DNA from: Spartobacteria bacterium
Lineage (GTDB): Bacteria; Verrucomicrobiota; Verrucomicrobiia; Chthoniobacterales; UBA10450
Direction of reading: 5' to 3'
Assembly (NCBI GenBank): GCA_003134765.1
Contig: PLCM01000023.1
Span: forward strand, 1 to 34,954
DNA length: 34,954 bases
The notes below the pieces were generated by a model. The model saw nothing but the letters and a program-made list of their open reading frames with translations. It searched no databases and was not told where the DNA came from. Both the position numbers and the translations under genes were made by a program. Shown one piece after another: positions 7,923 through 15,891 of the stretch; within the stretch, counting starts at the first letter, position 1; each line of letters starts with the position of its first letter.

Positions 7923-7970
7923 GCATGTCCAGCGAGCATGCTGAGACAAGAAACATCGTCTTTCACAAGA
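7923..7970 (+). promoter_or_regulatory. Hairpin-box leader element, copy E4
   Basis: AGCATG (7923-7928) faces CATGCT (7938-7943), followed by GAGACAAGAAACATC and GTCTTTCAC. The ATG in the right arm (7939) lies 59 nt before the efflux adaptor start at 7998. Confidence 0.6.
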
Positions 7971-7997
7971 GAGCGTGTGCGTCGCGACAATGAACGC

Positions 7998-9167
7998 ATG
8001 AAAACAAAAACTGCGTGGGTAACACCACTTATCATCCTGGCGACATGCCTGACGGCTTGCTCGCGTAAAGAACAAGCCGAACCGCCTCCCCCGACGGTGG
8101 TCGTCGCAACCGTCACACAGCGCGACGTGCCCGTCGTGAAGGAAGGCGTCGCGACCCTCGACGGGTTCATTAACGCGAACATCAACGCGCAGGTGCAAGG
8201 CTACCTCATCTCGCGCAATTACAAGGAAGGCAGCACTGTTAAAAAAGGCGATTTGCTTTTCCAAATCGATCCGCGCCCGTTCGAAGCTTCCTTGGCCCAG
8301 GCGAAGGCAACTCTGGCGAAGGACAAGGCGATGCAATTGAAAGCGTCCGCGGACCAGACGCGTGCCATGCAGTTGTTTGTGCAGAAGGTGCTCAGCGCGC
8401 AGGAGCGGGACGCGGCCATTGCCGCGGCCGAGTCGAACAAGGCCAGTGTTGAGGCGGACGAAGCAGCGGTAAAAACCGCTGAGATCAACCTCGGTTACAC
8501 CAAGATCACTGCGCCCGTCGACGGAGTAGCAGGCATCGCAACCACGCAGGTAGGCGATCTGGTCGGTCCGGCGACCGGCACGCTGACTACCGTCTCACAG
8601 CTTGATCCGATCACAGCCACCGTGAATCTCGGCGAGCAGGGGTTGACGGAATTTGTCATGAAGCACCGCGACCCAAACGAACGCGAACGTTATCTGAGCA
8701 GGCTCGAATTCGAATTGATTTTGGCAGACGGGACCGTGTTCCCACACAAGGGGAGCTTCTATGCCGAAGATCGACATCTCGATGCGAAGACCGGTTCCAT
8801 CAAGATGGAGATCACGTTTCCTAATCCGGGAGATCTCTTGCGACCCGGCCAGTTTGGGAAAGTGCGCACGATCGTCGAAACCAGGAAGGGAGCGCTTGTC
8901 ATCCCGCAGGAAGCCGTAACCGAGTTGCAGGGCAATCAGGTAGTTATGGTTGTCGATCAGACCAGCAAGGTAGGCATGCGTCCGGTCAGGATGGGTGAGC
9001 GTTTCGGTGCCTTGTGGGAAGTCGTAGAAGGTCTCAAGCCTGGCGACAGAGTCATTGTCCAGGGAATGCAAAAAACGCCGCCCGGGGCGCCTGTGATCGT
9101 CAAAGAATGGACGCCGGCAGCGACGCAAGTCGCTTCGGTTGCCTCAGCCGAAAGAAAGGAACCCTAA
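7998..9167 (+). CDS. RND efflux periplasmic adaptor lipoprotein (MexA/AcrA type)
   Basis: This 389-residue adaptor joins an inner-membrane RND pump to an outer-membrane channel. It has a lipoprotein signal with lipobox LTAC (Cys21), a barrel-sandwich/lipoyl region (INANINAQVQGYLISRNYKEGSTVKKGDLLFQIDPRPFEA), an alpha-hairpin rich in Ala and Lys, then LGYTKITAPVDGVAG and the beta-barrel domain ending in GLKPGDRVIVQGMQ. An in-frame ATG at 7881 has GGAGAG in front, but starting there would put 39 residues, encoded partly by the repeat element, ahead of the signal peptide, so 7998 is preferred. The pump gene follows after three bases. Confidence 0.93.
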   Translation: MKTKTAWVTPLIILATCLTACSRKEQAEPPPPTVVVATVTQRDVPVVKEGVATLDGFINANINAQVQGYLISRNYKEGSTVKKGDLLFQIDPRPFEASLAQAKATLAKDKAMQLKASADQTRAMQLFVQKVLSAQERDAAIAAAESNKASVEADEAAVKTAEINLGYTKITAPVDGVAGIATTQVGDLVGPATGTLTTVSQLDPITATVNLGEQGLTEFVMKHRDPNERERYLSRLEFELILADGTVFPHKGSFYAEDRHLDAKTGSIKMEITFPNPGDLLRPGQFGKVRTIVETRKGALVIPQEAVTELQGNQVVMVVDQTSKVGMRPVRMGERFGALWEVVEGLKPGDRVIVQGMQKTPPGAPVIVKEWTPAATQVASVASAERKEP

Positions 9168-9170
9168 GTT

Positions 9171-12100
9171 ATGTCAGCCTTCTTCATTAGGCGACCGATC
9201 GTCGCCATTGTTATCGCAGTTCTCACCGTCCTTATCGGACTGGTTTGCATGCTCACCTTGCCCGTCGCGCAGTATCCGCAGATCGCGCCGCCGGAAATCG
9301 TCGTCCAGACGCATTACACCGGCGCCGACGCCATAACGATCGAGCAATCAGTGGCCGCGCCGATCGAGCAGAAGATGAGCGGCGTCGATAAGATGAATTA
9401 CATGACGTCAACCAACGCCAACAACGGCGACTTGCGTCTGACGGTGAATTTCGATGTCGCGACTGATCCTAACATTGACCAAATCCTGACACAGCTGCGC
9501 GTCTCGCAGGCGCAATCGCAGTTGCCGCAGGACGTCAATAACTTCGGCGTAACGGTCCAAAAGTCCGTGTCCGCTCCGTTGATGCTTGTTTCTCTAACTT
9601 CTCCGAAGCAGACCTATGACGGCGTTTTTTTGGCCAACTACGCTTACATTAACCTGGTCGACCAGCTATCGCGACTGCCAGGTATTTCCAACGTGCAGGT
9701 ATTTGGCGCCGGACAGTATGCCATGCGGCTTTGGGTTAAACCCGACCAGCTGGCCAAGCTGGGTCTTACTGTGCCGGACATTATCAGTGCCATTCAGGCG
9801 CAAAACACGGTGAATCCGGCCGGCAAAATCGGCAGCGAACCGATCCCGAAAGGACAATCGTTCACCTACACCGTTCGAGCGCAGGGACGATTGCAAACGC
9901 CGGAAGAGTTCGGTGACATCGTCGTGAGGGCGAATACAGATGGTTCGTTTGTCCGGGTGAAGGATATCGCTCGCATTGAGCTAGGCGCGCAAACCTATGA
10001 CACAAAGAGCCGCCTGAATGGCCAGCCAGCCGCGGTTCTTGGCATCTACCAGTTACCGGGCAGTAACGCCGTTCAAGCGGCTGACGCTGTCCGCAAATTC
10101 ATGGCGGAAGCAAAGCAGCAGTTCCCGGCCGACATGGAATACGTCGTGTCGCTCGATCAGACGCTTTCGGTTACGGAAGGGATGAGCGAGATTTTGAAGA
10201 CGCTGTTTGAAGCGCTCGCGCTTGTCGTTCTCGTTGTTTTCGTTTTTCTGCAAGGCTGGCGCGCGACTCTCATTCCATTGTGCGCGGTTCCGGTATCGTT
10301 GATTGGCACCTTCGTCTTGTTTCCGCTCTTCGGCTTCTCGATCAACACGCTGTCGCTTTTTGGCCTCGTCCTCGCAATCGGCCTCGTTGTTGACGATGCC
10401 ATTGTGGTTGTCGAAGCCGTCGAGCATCACATCGAAAAAGGAATGAATCCCCGCGAGGCAACGCTGCAGGCGATGCGTGAAGTCACTGGGCCGGTAATTG
10501 GCGTTGCGTTAGTTCTTGCCGCGGTCTTCATCCCAACCGCGTTTCTGCCCGGTATCACCGGCCGGTTGTATCAACAATTTGCGGTGACGATTGCTATCTC
10601 GGTGGTCTTGTCGGCGTTCAACGCGCTTACGCTTAGCCCGGCACTCTCCGCGTTATTACTTCGTCCCCGCAAGAAAACGCGCGGACCGCTCGGCTGGTTC
10701 TTCGGTTGGTTCAACAAGATCTTCGCCAGGGTAACAAATGGTTACGTGAACTGGTCGCGTGTCGCGATTCGAAAGGCCGTGATGAGCTTTGCGTTGCTGG
10801 CAGTGTTGGCAGTGGGCGCCGGCTGGTTCGGGTCGAGGCTGCCAAGCGGCTTCCTGCCGGAAGAAGACCAGGGCTACATTTACATGGCGTTACAATTGCC
10901 CGATGCCGCTTCGCTGGAACGGACCGATGCGGCCTGTCACAAAATCGAGGAGCTCCTCAGCCGGACACCGGGAGTCCAGCACACGACGAGCATTATCGGG
11001 TTTAACCTGGTCACGTTTGTTCAGGACAGTTACAGCGCCTTTTTCTTCGTCACACTGAAACCTTGGAGCGAACGCACCAAGCCGGACGAGCAATACGACG
11101 CCATCAAGATGCGCCTGACGAAAGAGCTTGCCGGCTTAACAGATGGCGTCGCCTTCGCATTTCCACCGCCGGCCATTCCCGGTGCTGGTACTTCGGGCGG
11201 ATTTACGTTCGCGCTCGAAGATCGCTCCGGCAAAGACATTGGGTTCCTGGCGCAAAACGTGGGCAAGTTTGTCGAGGCCGCGCGAAAACGACCGGAGATC
11301 GGTGGCATTATTCCCGCCTTTTTGCCCGCCGTCCCGCAAGTCTTCGTCAATGTCGATCGCGACAAGGTCCTGAAGCAGGGCATCAACCTGAGCCAGGTTT
11401 ACCAGACGCTGCAGACATTTATGGGCGGCTATTTCGTCAATTACTTCAACCGGTTCGGGCGCACCTGGCAGGTATACGTCGAAGCAGAAGGCGATTATCG
11501 GACGGATGCGAAGAACGTGCGTGAATTTTATGTCCGCAATGCGAACAACGATCCGGTGCCGCTCGATGCCATCGCAACGATTAAGAACATCGTCGGCCCG
11601 GAGTTTACTCTGCGTTACAACGAATACCGCGCCGCCCAGCTGATCGGCGGCCCCGCGCCCGGATATAGCTCAGCTCAGGCCATGAAAGCGCTGGAGGAAA
11701 CTTTCCGCGAAACCATGCCACCGGGAATGGGCTACGACTACATGGGCATGTCGTTCCAGGAAAAGCAAGCGCAACAAGGCGTCTCGCCGGGCCTCGTGTT
11801 TGGGCTGTCATTGCTCTTCGTCTTCCTGATTCTGGCCGCGCTTTATGAAAGCTGGTCGCTGCCGTTCAGCGTGTTATTGGGAACACCGATCGCTGTGTTC
11901 GGCGCCTTCGTCACGCTTTGGTTGCGCGGAATGGAAAACAACATCTATGCGCAGATCGGCCTGGTCATGCTCATCGGTTTAGCCGCGAAAAATGCCATTC
12001 TCATTGTCGAGTTCGCCAAGGCCGAACACGAAAAAGGCAAAGCGCTGCTCGACGCCGCGCTCGAAGGCGCGCGTTTACGCCTGCGACCGATCCTGATGAC

Positions 12101-12368
12101 TTCTTTGGCCTTCATCTTCGGGCTTCTGCCGTTGTGGTTCGCCAGCGGTTCCGGCGCCGCCGCTCGCCGGATCCTGGGCTCGACTGTTATCGGCGGAATG
12201 ATCGCGGCCTCGGCAATAGCGATCTTCCTGATCCCGGTAGCGTTTTACGCTGTCGAAAAGTTTGCGACCCGAAGGAAATCTCCGGCTGCGCCGCAATCGC
12301 CACCAGCCATGTCTCCCGCGCCGGGAGAAAGAGCGCAGCCCTCGCTCGGTTCGGCTGTTCCCGTGTAG
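9171..12368 (+). CDS. RND efflux transporter, HAE1 family (AcrB/MexB type)
   Basis: This 1065-residue inner-membrane pump exports hydrophobic compounds using the proton gradient. The N-terminus FFIRRPIVAIVIAVLTVLIG and the porter region YPQIAPPEIVVQTHYTGA are hallmarks. The proton-relay residues are present: Asp408 and Asp409 in GLVVDDAIVVVE, and Lys940 in GLAAKNAILIVEFA. Twelve membrane segments are expected, and FLPEEDQGYIYM begins the second large periplasmic domain. Length matches the family. It forms an operon with the adaptor. No outer-membrane channel gene follows in the window, so a channel encoded elsewhere would be needed. A structured repeat begins 62 nt after its stop. Confidence 0.96.
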   Translation: MSAFFIRRPIVAIVIAVLTVLIGLVCMLTLPVAQYPQIAPPEIVVQTHYTGADAITIEQSVAAPIEQKMSGVDKMNYMTSTNANNGDLRLTVNFDVATDPNIDQILTQLRVSQAQSQLPQDVNNFGVTVQKSVSAPLMLVSLTSPKQTYDGVFLANYAYINLVDQLSRLPGISNVQVFGAGQYAMRLWVKPDQLAKLGLTVPDIISAIQAQNTVNPAGKIGSEPIPKGQSFTYTVRAQGRLQTPEEFGDIVVRANTDGSFVRVKDIARIELGAQTYDTKSRLNGQPAAVLGIYQLPGSNAVQAADAVRKFMAEAKQQFPADMEYVVSLDQTLSVTEGMSEILKTLFEALALVVLVVFVFLQGWRATLIPLCAVPVSLIGTFVLFPLFGFSINTLSLFGLVLAIGLVVDDAIVVVEAVEHHIEKGMNPREATLQAMREVTGPVIGVALVLAAVFIPTAFLPGITGRLYQQFAVTIAISVVLSAFNALTLSPALSALLLRPRKKTRGPLGWFFGWFNKIFARVTNGYVNWSRVAIRKAVMSFALLAVLAVGAGWFGSRLPSGFLPEEDQGYIYMALQLPDAASLERTDAACHKIEELLSRTPGVQHTTSIIGFNLVTFVQDSYSAFFFVTLKPWSERTKPDEQYDAIKMRLTKELAGLTDGVAFAFPPPAIPGAGTSGGFTFALEDRSGKDIGFLAQNVGKFVEAARKRPEIGGIIPAFLPAVPQVFVNVDRDKVLKQGINLSQVYQTLQTFMGGYFVNYFNRFGRTWQVYVEAEGDYRTDAKNVREFYVRNANNDPVPLDAIATIKNIVGPEFTLRYNEYRAAQLIGGPAPGYSSAQAMKALEETFRETMPPGMGYDYMGMSFQEKQAQQGVSPGLVFGLSLLFVFLILAALYESWSLPFSVLLGTPIAVFGAFVTLWLRGMENNIYAQIGLVMLIGLAAKNAILIVEFAKAEHEKGKALLDAALEGARLRLRPILMTSLAFIFGLLPLWFASGSGAAARRILGSTVIGGMIAASAIAIFLIPVAFYAVEKFATRRKSPAAPQSPPAMSPAPGERAQPSLGSAVPV

Positions 12369-12430
12369 CCTGTGAAGGGTGCCGAAACGTTGTCTAAGCG
12401 AATCCGTGCCTTCGAAAAACAAAGCAATGT

Positions 12431-12538
12431 CAAAAGGGGTCCGGAGGGGGTCCGACACTGGAGAAATCACCGTCTCGGGGTCCGATTTCTCCGCGCTTTG
12501 AAGCACAAATACAAAAGGGGAGTGATTCCCTGGGCTCC
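12431..12538 (+). repeat. Dispersed ~110-bp structured repeat, copy B
   Basis: Partner of 2169-2278. Its main stem is perfect over nine pairs: GGAGAAATC (12460-12468) with GATTTCTCC (12484-12492). A second small hairpin, GGGA/TCCC, lies at 12518-12530, and the end GGGCTCC matches copy A. It starts 62 nt after the RND pump stop, nearly the same distance as copy A from its upstream gene. Confidence 0.6.
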
Positions 12539-12926
12539 TCAGAAACACGGCGCGGTGGTGGTATCGTCAGCCGTTATCGAGCGGATGACGGTGTCGCCAC
12601 TTCCCCTCTCCGTCCGAACAAAAATCAAAGCTCAAGGGCTGAAAGCACAATATTAGCCCCGTAGGACAGTCAATGTCCCACCCTAGCATGCAATCTGCCC
12701 GCATGGAAACGGTCTCGACATGCCAGTAAAATCATCCCGCCTGCAGCGCACCATCTTGCAGCCGCTCATCGTAAACTTTCACTGGAAGGGCTTATTCTTG
12801 GTGGCCAGCAAGGTGTTGACACGAGCGACGGGAACTGTGATTTTCCCGTGCAGGTGGCTGAGAACTTCCGATTTCCGGCAGTTTTTTTCAACACTTCATC
12901 ATCGTCCCCGTAAGGACACACCTGTT
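12539..12926. other. Intergenic region, no convincing gene
   Basis: The frame of the downstream gene is open back to an ATG at 12720, but that stretch does not read like a protein. On the minus strand, about 12787-12893, a run containing EVLSHLHGKITVPVARVNTLLA looks somewhat protein-like and ends in a stop, so an old gene tail is possible but not identified. A short hairpin GGACA/TGTCC lies near 12664-12678. Confidence 0.4.
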
Positions 12927-13490
12927 TTGAACTGCATCAACGACGAAGAACAATTTCGACTCTTTCGGCCAGGACCGGAACCGATAATTTACTGCGTGAC
13001 GAATCGCGCTGCGGAATCTCCACTCGATCCGTCTGGCAAAACATTTTTGCGTAACCGGTTTGCTCCAGGTCGAAAGATATACATTGCGAGCAAGGTAACT
13101 CACGCTGCGAGATGGGTAGATTTGCGTGAAGACGGCTGGCCAATTATTTCGACTTGGATTGATGAGGCCGGAGAAGGCGAATCAAAAAGCTTGGCCGATT
13201 TGACGATCCGTTGCATCGCCGAAGCGGCATCTTGCACCCATTTCATATTGTATTGCGAGGAAGGTGAAATCCTGAAAGGGGCTCTCCTCGAATGCGGCGC
13301 GGCCCTTGCTAATGAAGTGCAGGTATATTGCGTGGGCGATGGACCAAGTATTAGCCACGTTTTCGGAAACCACCCGTGCTGGCGTACGTGCGATACTGTT
13401 GAGGAGGCGTTGGGGCTCGCGACGGTGGATCACGCAGATTCGCGAGAGACACGCCCGTTCAATTTAGAGGCGAGGTTCTCGCTCGCCTGA
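12927..13490 (+). CDS. Nucleoside 2-deoxyribosyltransferase-like protein
   Basis: This is about 187 residues if translation begins at the TTG at 12927, which has AAGGA ten bases before it; the true start is uncertain. IYIASKVTHAARWVDLREDGWPIISTWIDE (about residues 51-80) is the first strand and loop of the Rossmann-like deoxyribosyltransferase fold, also shared by TIR-type folds. ALLECGAALA places the likely catalytic Glu at residue 122. The family cleaves N-glycosidic bonds of nucleosides or nucleotides. It converges on a minus-strand nucleotide-kinase gene and overlaps it by 61 bp. With that kinase close by, nucleotide metabolism in a phage-defence or base-modification setting is plausible but unproven. 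Confidence 0.7.
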   Translation: MNCINDEEQFRLFRPGPEPIIYCVTNRAAESPLDPSGKTFLRNRFAPGRKIYIASKVTHAARWVDLREDGWPIISTWIDEAGEGESKSLADLTIRCIAEAASCTHFILYCEEGEILKGALLECGAALANEVQVYCVGDGPSISHVFGNHPCWRTCDTVEEALGLATVDHADSRETRPFNLEARFSLA

Positions 13491-14041
13491 TCCACGGAGT
13501 CCGTTGAATCGTACACGTAAATAGGCAAACCGAGCTGCAAACCGTACGAGACGGCAACTTGAGCCTGTAATGCGATGTGGAAATCTGCCTCGAACTTACT
13601 CACCAAAGGTCGGCCTCCGCTGGATCGAGAAATCCGGCGGTCGATCTCGTGCGCTTCGGCGTAGAGCATCACAATCAACGTTGGCTGTAGCGCCTGCAAC
13701 AGTGGTATCGCAAACGGAGTGATCCGGTAACCGTAGGATTCCTTCGTCACGGCATGAGAGTCGATTATCACGTGCGCTTCCGTCCGGCTGTGTTGAACCA
13801 TCTCAATCAGCCGTTTGTCCACGGCTGCAACGTCCTCCGATGTGATTAACGCCGCCGAGCGCTTGCGAAGATCATCCTCGCTCAGATTTATGAACTCTGA
13901 ATGCGACGAACGAACGTGATCCAGCAACAAAGCGCTGTAATGATAGATTGCTAACGGATTAACCTTATCCTTCAGGCGACCGCAAAGAGTAGTCTTCCCT
14001 GAGGCGGGCGGTCCCGTCAGGTAGACTACGTGAAAGGCCAT
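13430..14041 (-). CDS. P-loop nucleotide kinase (adenylate-kinase-like)
   Basis: A 203-residue P-loop protein with Walker A GPPASGKTT at residues 10-18 at the very N-terminus, then HVIIDSHAV as a likely substrate or Walker-B strand and LIVMLYAEAHEIDRRISRS as a lid-like region. The pattern resembles archaeal-type adenylate kinase and related small nucleotide kinases that phosphorylate nucleotides with ATP. The ATG at 14041 has AGGAG five bases upstream, which settles the start against the open frame further upstream. It is the last gene of a five-gene minus-strand operon, eight bases after the preceding stop. Its 3' end overlaps the convergent deoxyribosyltransferase-like gene. Confidence 0.78.
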   Translation of the reverse strand: MAFHVVYLTGPPASGKTTLCGRLKDKVNPLAIYHYSALLLDHVRSSHSEFINLSEDDLRKRSAALITSEDVAAVDKRLIEMVQHSRTEAHVIIDSHAVTKESYGYRITPFAIPLLQALQPTLIVMLYAEAHEIDRRISRSSGGRPLVSKFEADFHIALQAQVAVSYGLQLGLPIYVYDSTDSVDQASENLASKLNGRVSRESA

Positions 14042-14049
14042 CGGCACTC

Positions 14050-14643
14050 CTATTTGAGGAGAACCGCATACGGCTCCTGGAGCCGGGCAAAAAATTCCAC
14101 CTTCCTGATTTTTGGCTTCGGCACCGCCACGGGATTCGGCTTGTCGCCGCGCACCAAGCACGCTTTGTCGATATGCCCTTGGAGATAATCGGCAGCGCTC
14201 TTGCCCCGACTGTTCCCCAAGGCGATCTGGTAGTCCTCGAGTACGATTTCTAGATCACCGGGTCTGATTTCATCTAGAACCAAGGCATATCGGGACCCCG
14301 TGACCCTTATCCCATCGGGGATTGGTTGCCACGTCACAGCGTCTGCCGAGTATTCCGTCGCCGGAACAATGTCAGGGTGAGCGTGCGAGTCGATAAACTG
14401 CATCAGCACGTAAATCTCCGCCCCGCCTTGAAGCCGAGTCCTGGCAAAAGGCTGAACTTGATTGATCGGATGAAGAGTCGGCCCTCCGTAGCCCCAGAAA
14501 ATCTTTCCGGCTTTCGTAAACTCCGTGTTTTTCCGCCTCAAGATCTCGTCGAACGTTTCACCAGCGTGCGATCCAACTTTCATGAAAACAAATCCATCGG
14601 GAGCGGTTGTGATCTCGGAAGATCCCCTGGCAAGCGTTGTCAT
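14050..14643 (-). CDS. Uncharacterised protein of the kinase/SAM-enzyme operon
   Basis: A 197-residue protein with no domain I can name. It begins with a short lead, then FVFMKVGSHAGETFDEILRRKNTEFTKAGKIFWGYGGPTLHPINQVQPFA, a conserved-looking block, and ends with PKIRKVEFFARLQEPYAVLLK. No membrane segment is visible. Its start overlaps the stop of the SAM-enzyme-like gene by ATGA, and the kinase gene follows at once, so it is probably made in step with both. I have an impression that this protein type recurs beside such kinases, but I cannot confirm it. Confidence 0.7.
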   Translation of the reverse strand: MTTLARGSSEITTAPDGFVFMKVGSHAGETFDEILRRKNTEFTKAGKIFWGYGGPTLHPINQVQPFARTRLQGGAEIYVLMQFIDSHAHPDIVPATEYSADAVTWQPIPDGIRVTGSRYALVLDEIRPGDLEIVLEDYQIALGNSRGKSAADYLQGHIDKACLVRGDKPNPVAVPKPKIRKVEFFARLQEPYAVLLK

Positions 14644-15461
14644 ACGAATCTTTCGCAGTAGTAGTCGTTCGAATCAAGTTTACCAGCGTTCGTTTTGTCG
14701 CGGACGTATCGCACGATGAGGGGATTATTCTTACCGTAAAACTCCGCCAGAAAATGCGATTCAAGCGGGGAGCTTGCATACTCCCGCGGTTCGTAACACA
14801 CCCTCCGCAAAACCATACTGCAGGACCTCAGATCAGGGTCGTCATCAAGATGATAGTGGTGAAATTCCGGCAAGAGTTCCGCGATCACCATGTCATTTTT
14901 GAGCGCGTATCGTTGAGCGCCGATCAAAACCTCCCAGGTCCAAGGGTAATTACGGTCATTTGCCAAAACGGCGCACCCGATCGCTTCGGGACCGACCGCC
15001 TCCAGTCCACGGCGAAGAAATGCCTCGATGCTCCGACCCTCATTACTTTGGCCAAAGGGTGGATTCATATGGAACGCGTCAAACTTTTCCCAGTGTTCTG
15101 GTGGGAGTGGGTCGGCGACGTTGTAGAGTTCAGCGGTGACCACGTCAGCCACATCGTAGCGTCTCGCGAAGTCGAGTATCGATAGAATTACGCGTTCATC
15201 AAAATCGAGAACATGGACCGACTGCGGACCGCTTTCGAGAAATCCCCGGCGGTGAAGATGAACGACCGACAATGCAATCGCGTCTCCGTCGCCTATGAAA
15301 ATTACGCGCTTGTCGTTGAAGCACCGACCCGCGTGCTCGGCATGCAAAAGCATGTCGGCGGTCTTCATGTAAATCTGATCGAAGGCGCGCAGAGGGCGCG
15401 GACGGTTGTTTACTACGTCGGAAATGGCATTTAGCGACTGCCGGAGATCCAAATGTGGCAT
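14640..15461 (-). CDS. SAM-dependent enzyme, bis(aminopropyl)spermidine synthase/DUF43-like
   Basis: A 273-residue protein with a class I SAM-binding pattern: VIFIGDGDAIAL (Gly57-Asp60), the acidic strand HVLDFDERV (Asp86, Asp88, Glu89), and the catalytic-type motif NPPF at 133-136. The order and GDGD-DFDER pattern resemble branched-polyamine synthases (BpsA, DUF43), whereas NPPF is typical of N6/N4 amino-methyltransferases. It could thus move an aminopropyl or methyl group to an unknown substrate. An N-terminal helical region of about 50 residues precedes the fold. It sits third in the minus-strand operon, 19 nt after the membrane gene, and overlaps the next start by ATGA. Confidence 0.7.
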   Translation of the reverse strand: MPHLDLRQSLNAISDVVNNRPRPLRAFDQIYMKTADMLLHAEHAGRCFNDKRVIFIGDGDAIALSVVHLHRRGFLESGPQSVHVLDFDERVILSILDFARRYDVADVVTAELYNVADPLPPEHWEKFDAFHMNPPFGQSNEGRSIEAFLRRGLEAVGPEAIGCAVLANDRNYPWTWEVLIGAQRYALKNDMVIAELLPEFHHYHLDDDPDLRSCSMVLRRVCYEPREYASSPLESHFLAEFYGKNNPLIVRYVRDKTNAGKLDSNDYYCERFV

Positions 15462-15480
15462 CGTTTTCTGGGGTCGGGGG

Positions 15481-15891
15481 TTACAGCTTTTCTATCGTAG
15501 CAAGAACATCGGAGGAAACCTTTGGGAAAAGGTATTTTACAATGAACAACACCATCCCTGAAATTTCACCGAACACGGCCAATATGAACGAATTTGCAAC
15601 CCATGGATTAATCTGTATCCACCCAAATCCGATCGCTAAAAACGCCAAGTTAACAAGCGCCATTTGAACAAACATCGCGGCCAGGAGCCATTTCGCATAT
15701 TTCTGCCGCATTTGTCGCTCTTCGGAATGCTGCCGTTCCCACGCTTCGAGAACAGTTCTTAATTTGGCACTCCTGTCCGCTATCTCTTGATACCGCCCGT
15801 ACACTTCAATTTCGCCAGGCGAAACAGAGGCACCAATCGCCAGAACTTTGTCTCGAACGGCGTCAGGGACTTCAAGTTCTCGGTGACTCAT
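15481..15891 (-). CDS. Two-helix membrane protein of the ImmA operon
   Basis: A 136-residue protein: a soluble, helical N-terminal part with likely coiled coil (residues 30-65, EIADRSAKLRTVLEAWERQHSEERQ), then two membrane segments at about 68-90 and 96-121 split by IQINPW, ending in VKYLFPKVSSD. Proteins with such a helical stem and paired helices are common in defence loci as membrane-acting effectors, but this one cannot be placed in a named family. Its start overlaps the protease stop by ATGA, so the two are coupled. Confidence 0.75.
   Translation of the reverse strand: MSHRELEVPDAVRDKVLAIGASVSPGEIEVYGRYQEIADRSAKLRTVLEAWERQHSEERQMRQKYAKWLLAAMFVQMALVNLAFLAIGFGWIQINPWVANSFILAVFGEISGMVLFIVKYLFPKVSSDVLATIEKL

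Noticed and set aside
2398..7960. A shared peptide reading (HAExRNxVF) in one frame of the four leader elements
   Set aside because: Third codon positions are as constant as the rest and changes are not synonymous, so conservation is at DNA/RNA level, not protein.
7881..7997. In-frame ATG at 7881 with a GGAGAG site before the RND adaptor
   Set aside because: It would put 39 residues before a standard lipoprotein signal peptide; 7998 fits the signal and the element spacing. Not fully excluded.
12672..12722. Possible fifth, degenerate leader element (GCATG...GAAACGGTCTC)
   Set aside because: Too few matches, the stem and box are shifted, and the ATG behind it does not start a convincing protein.
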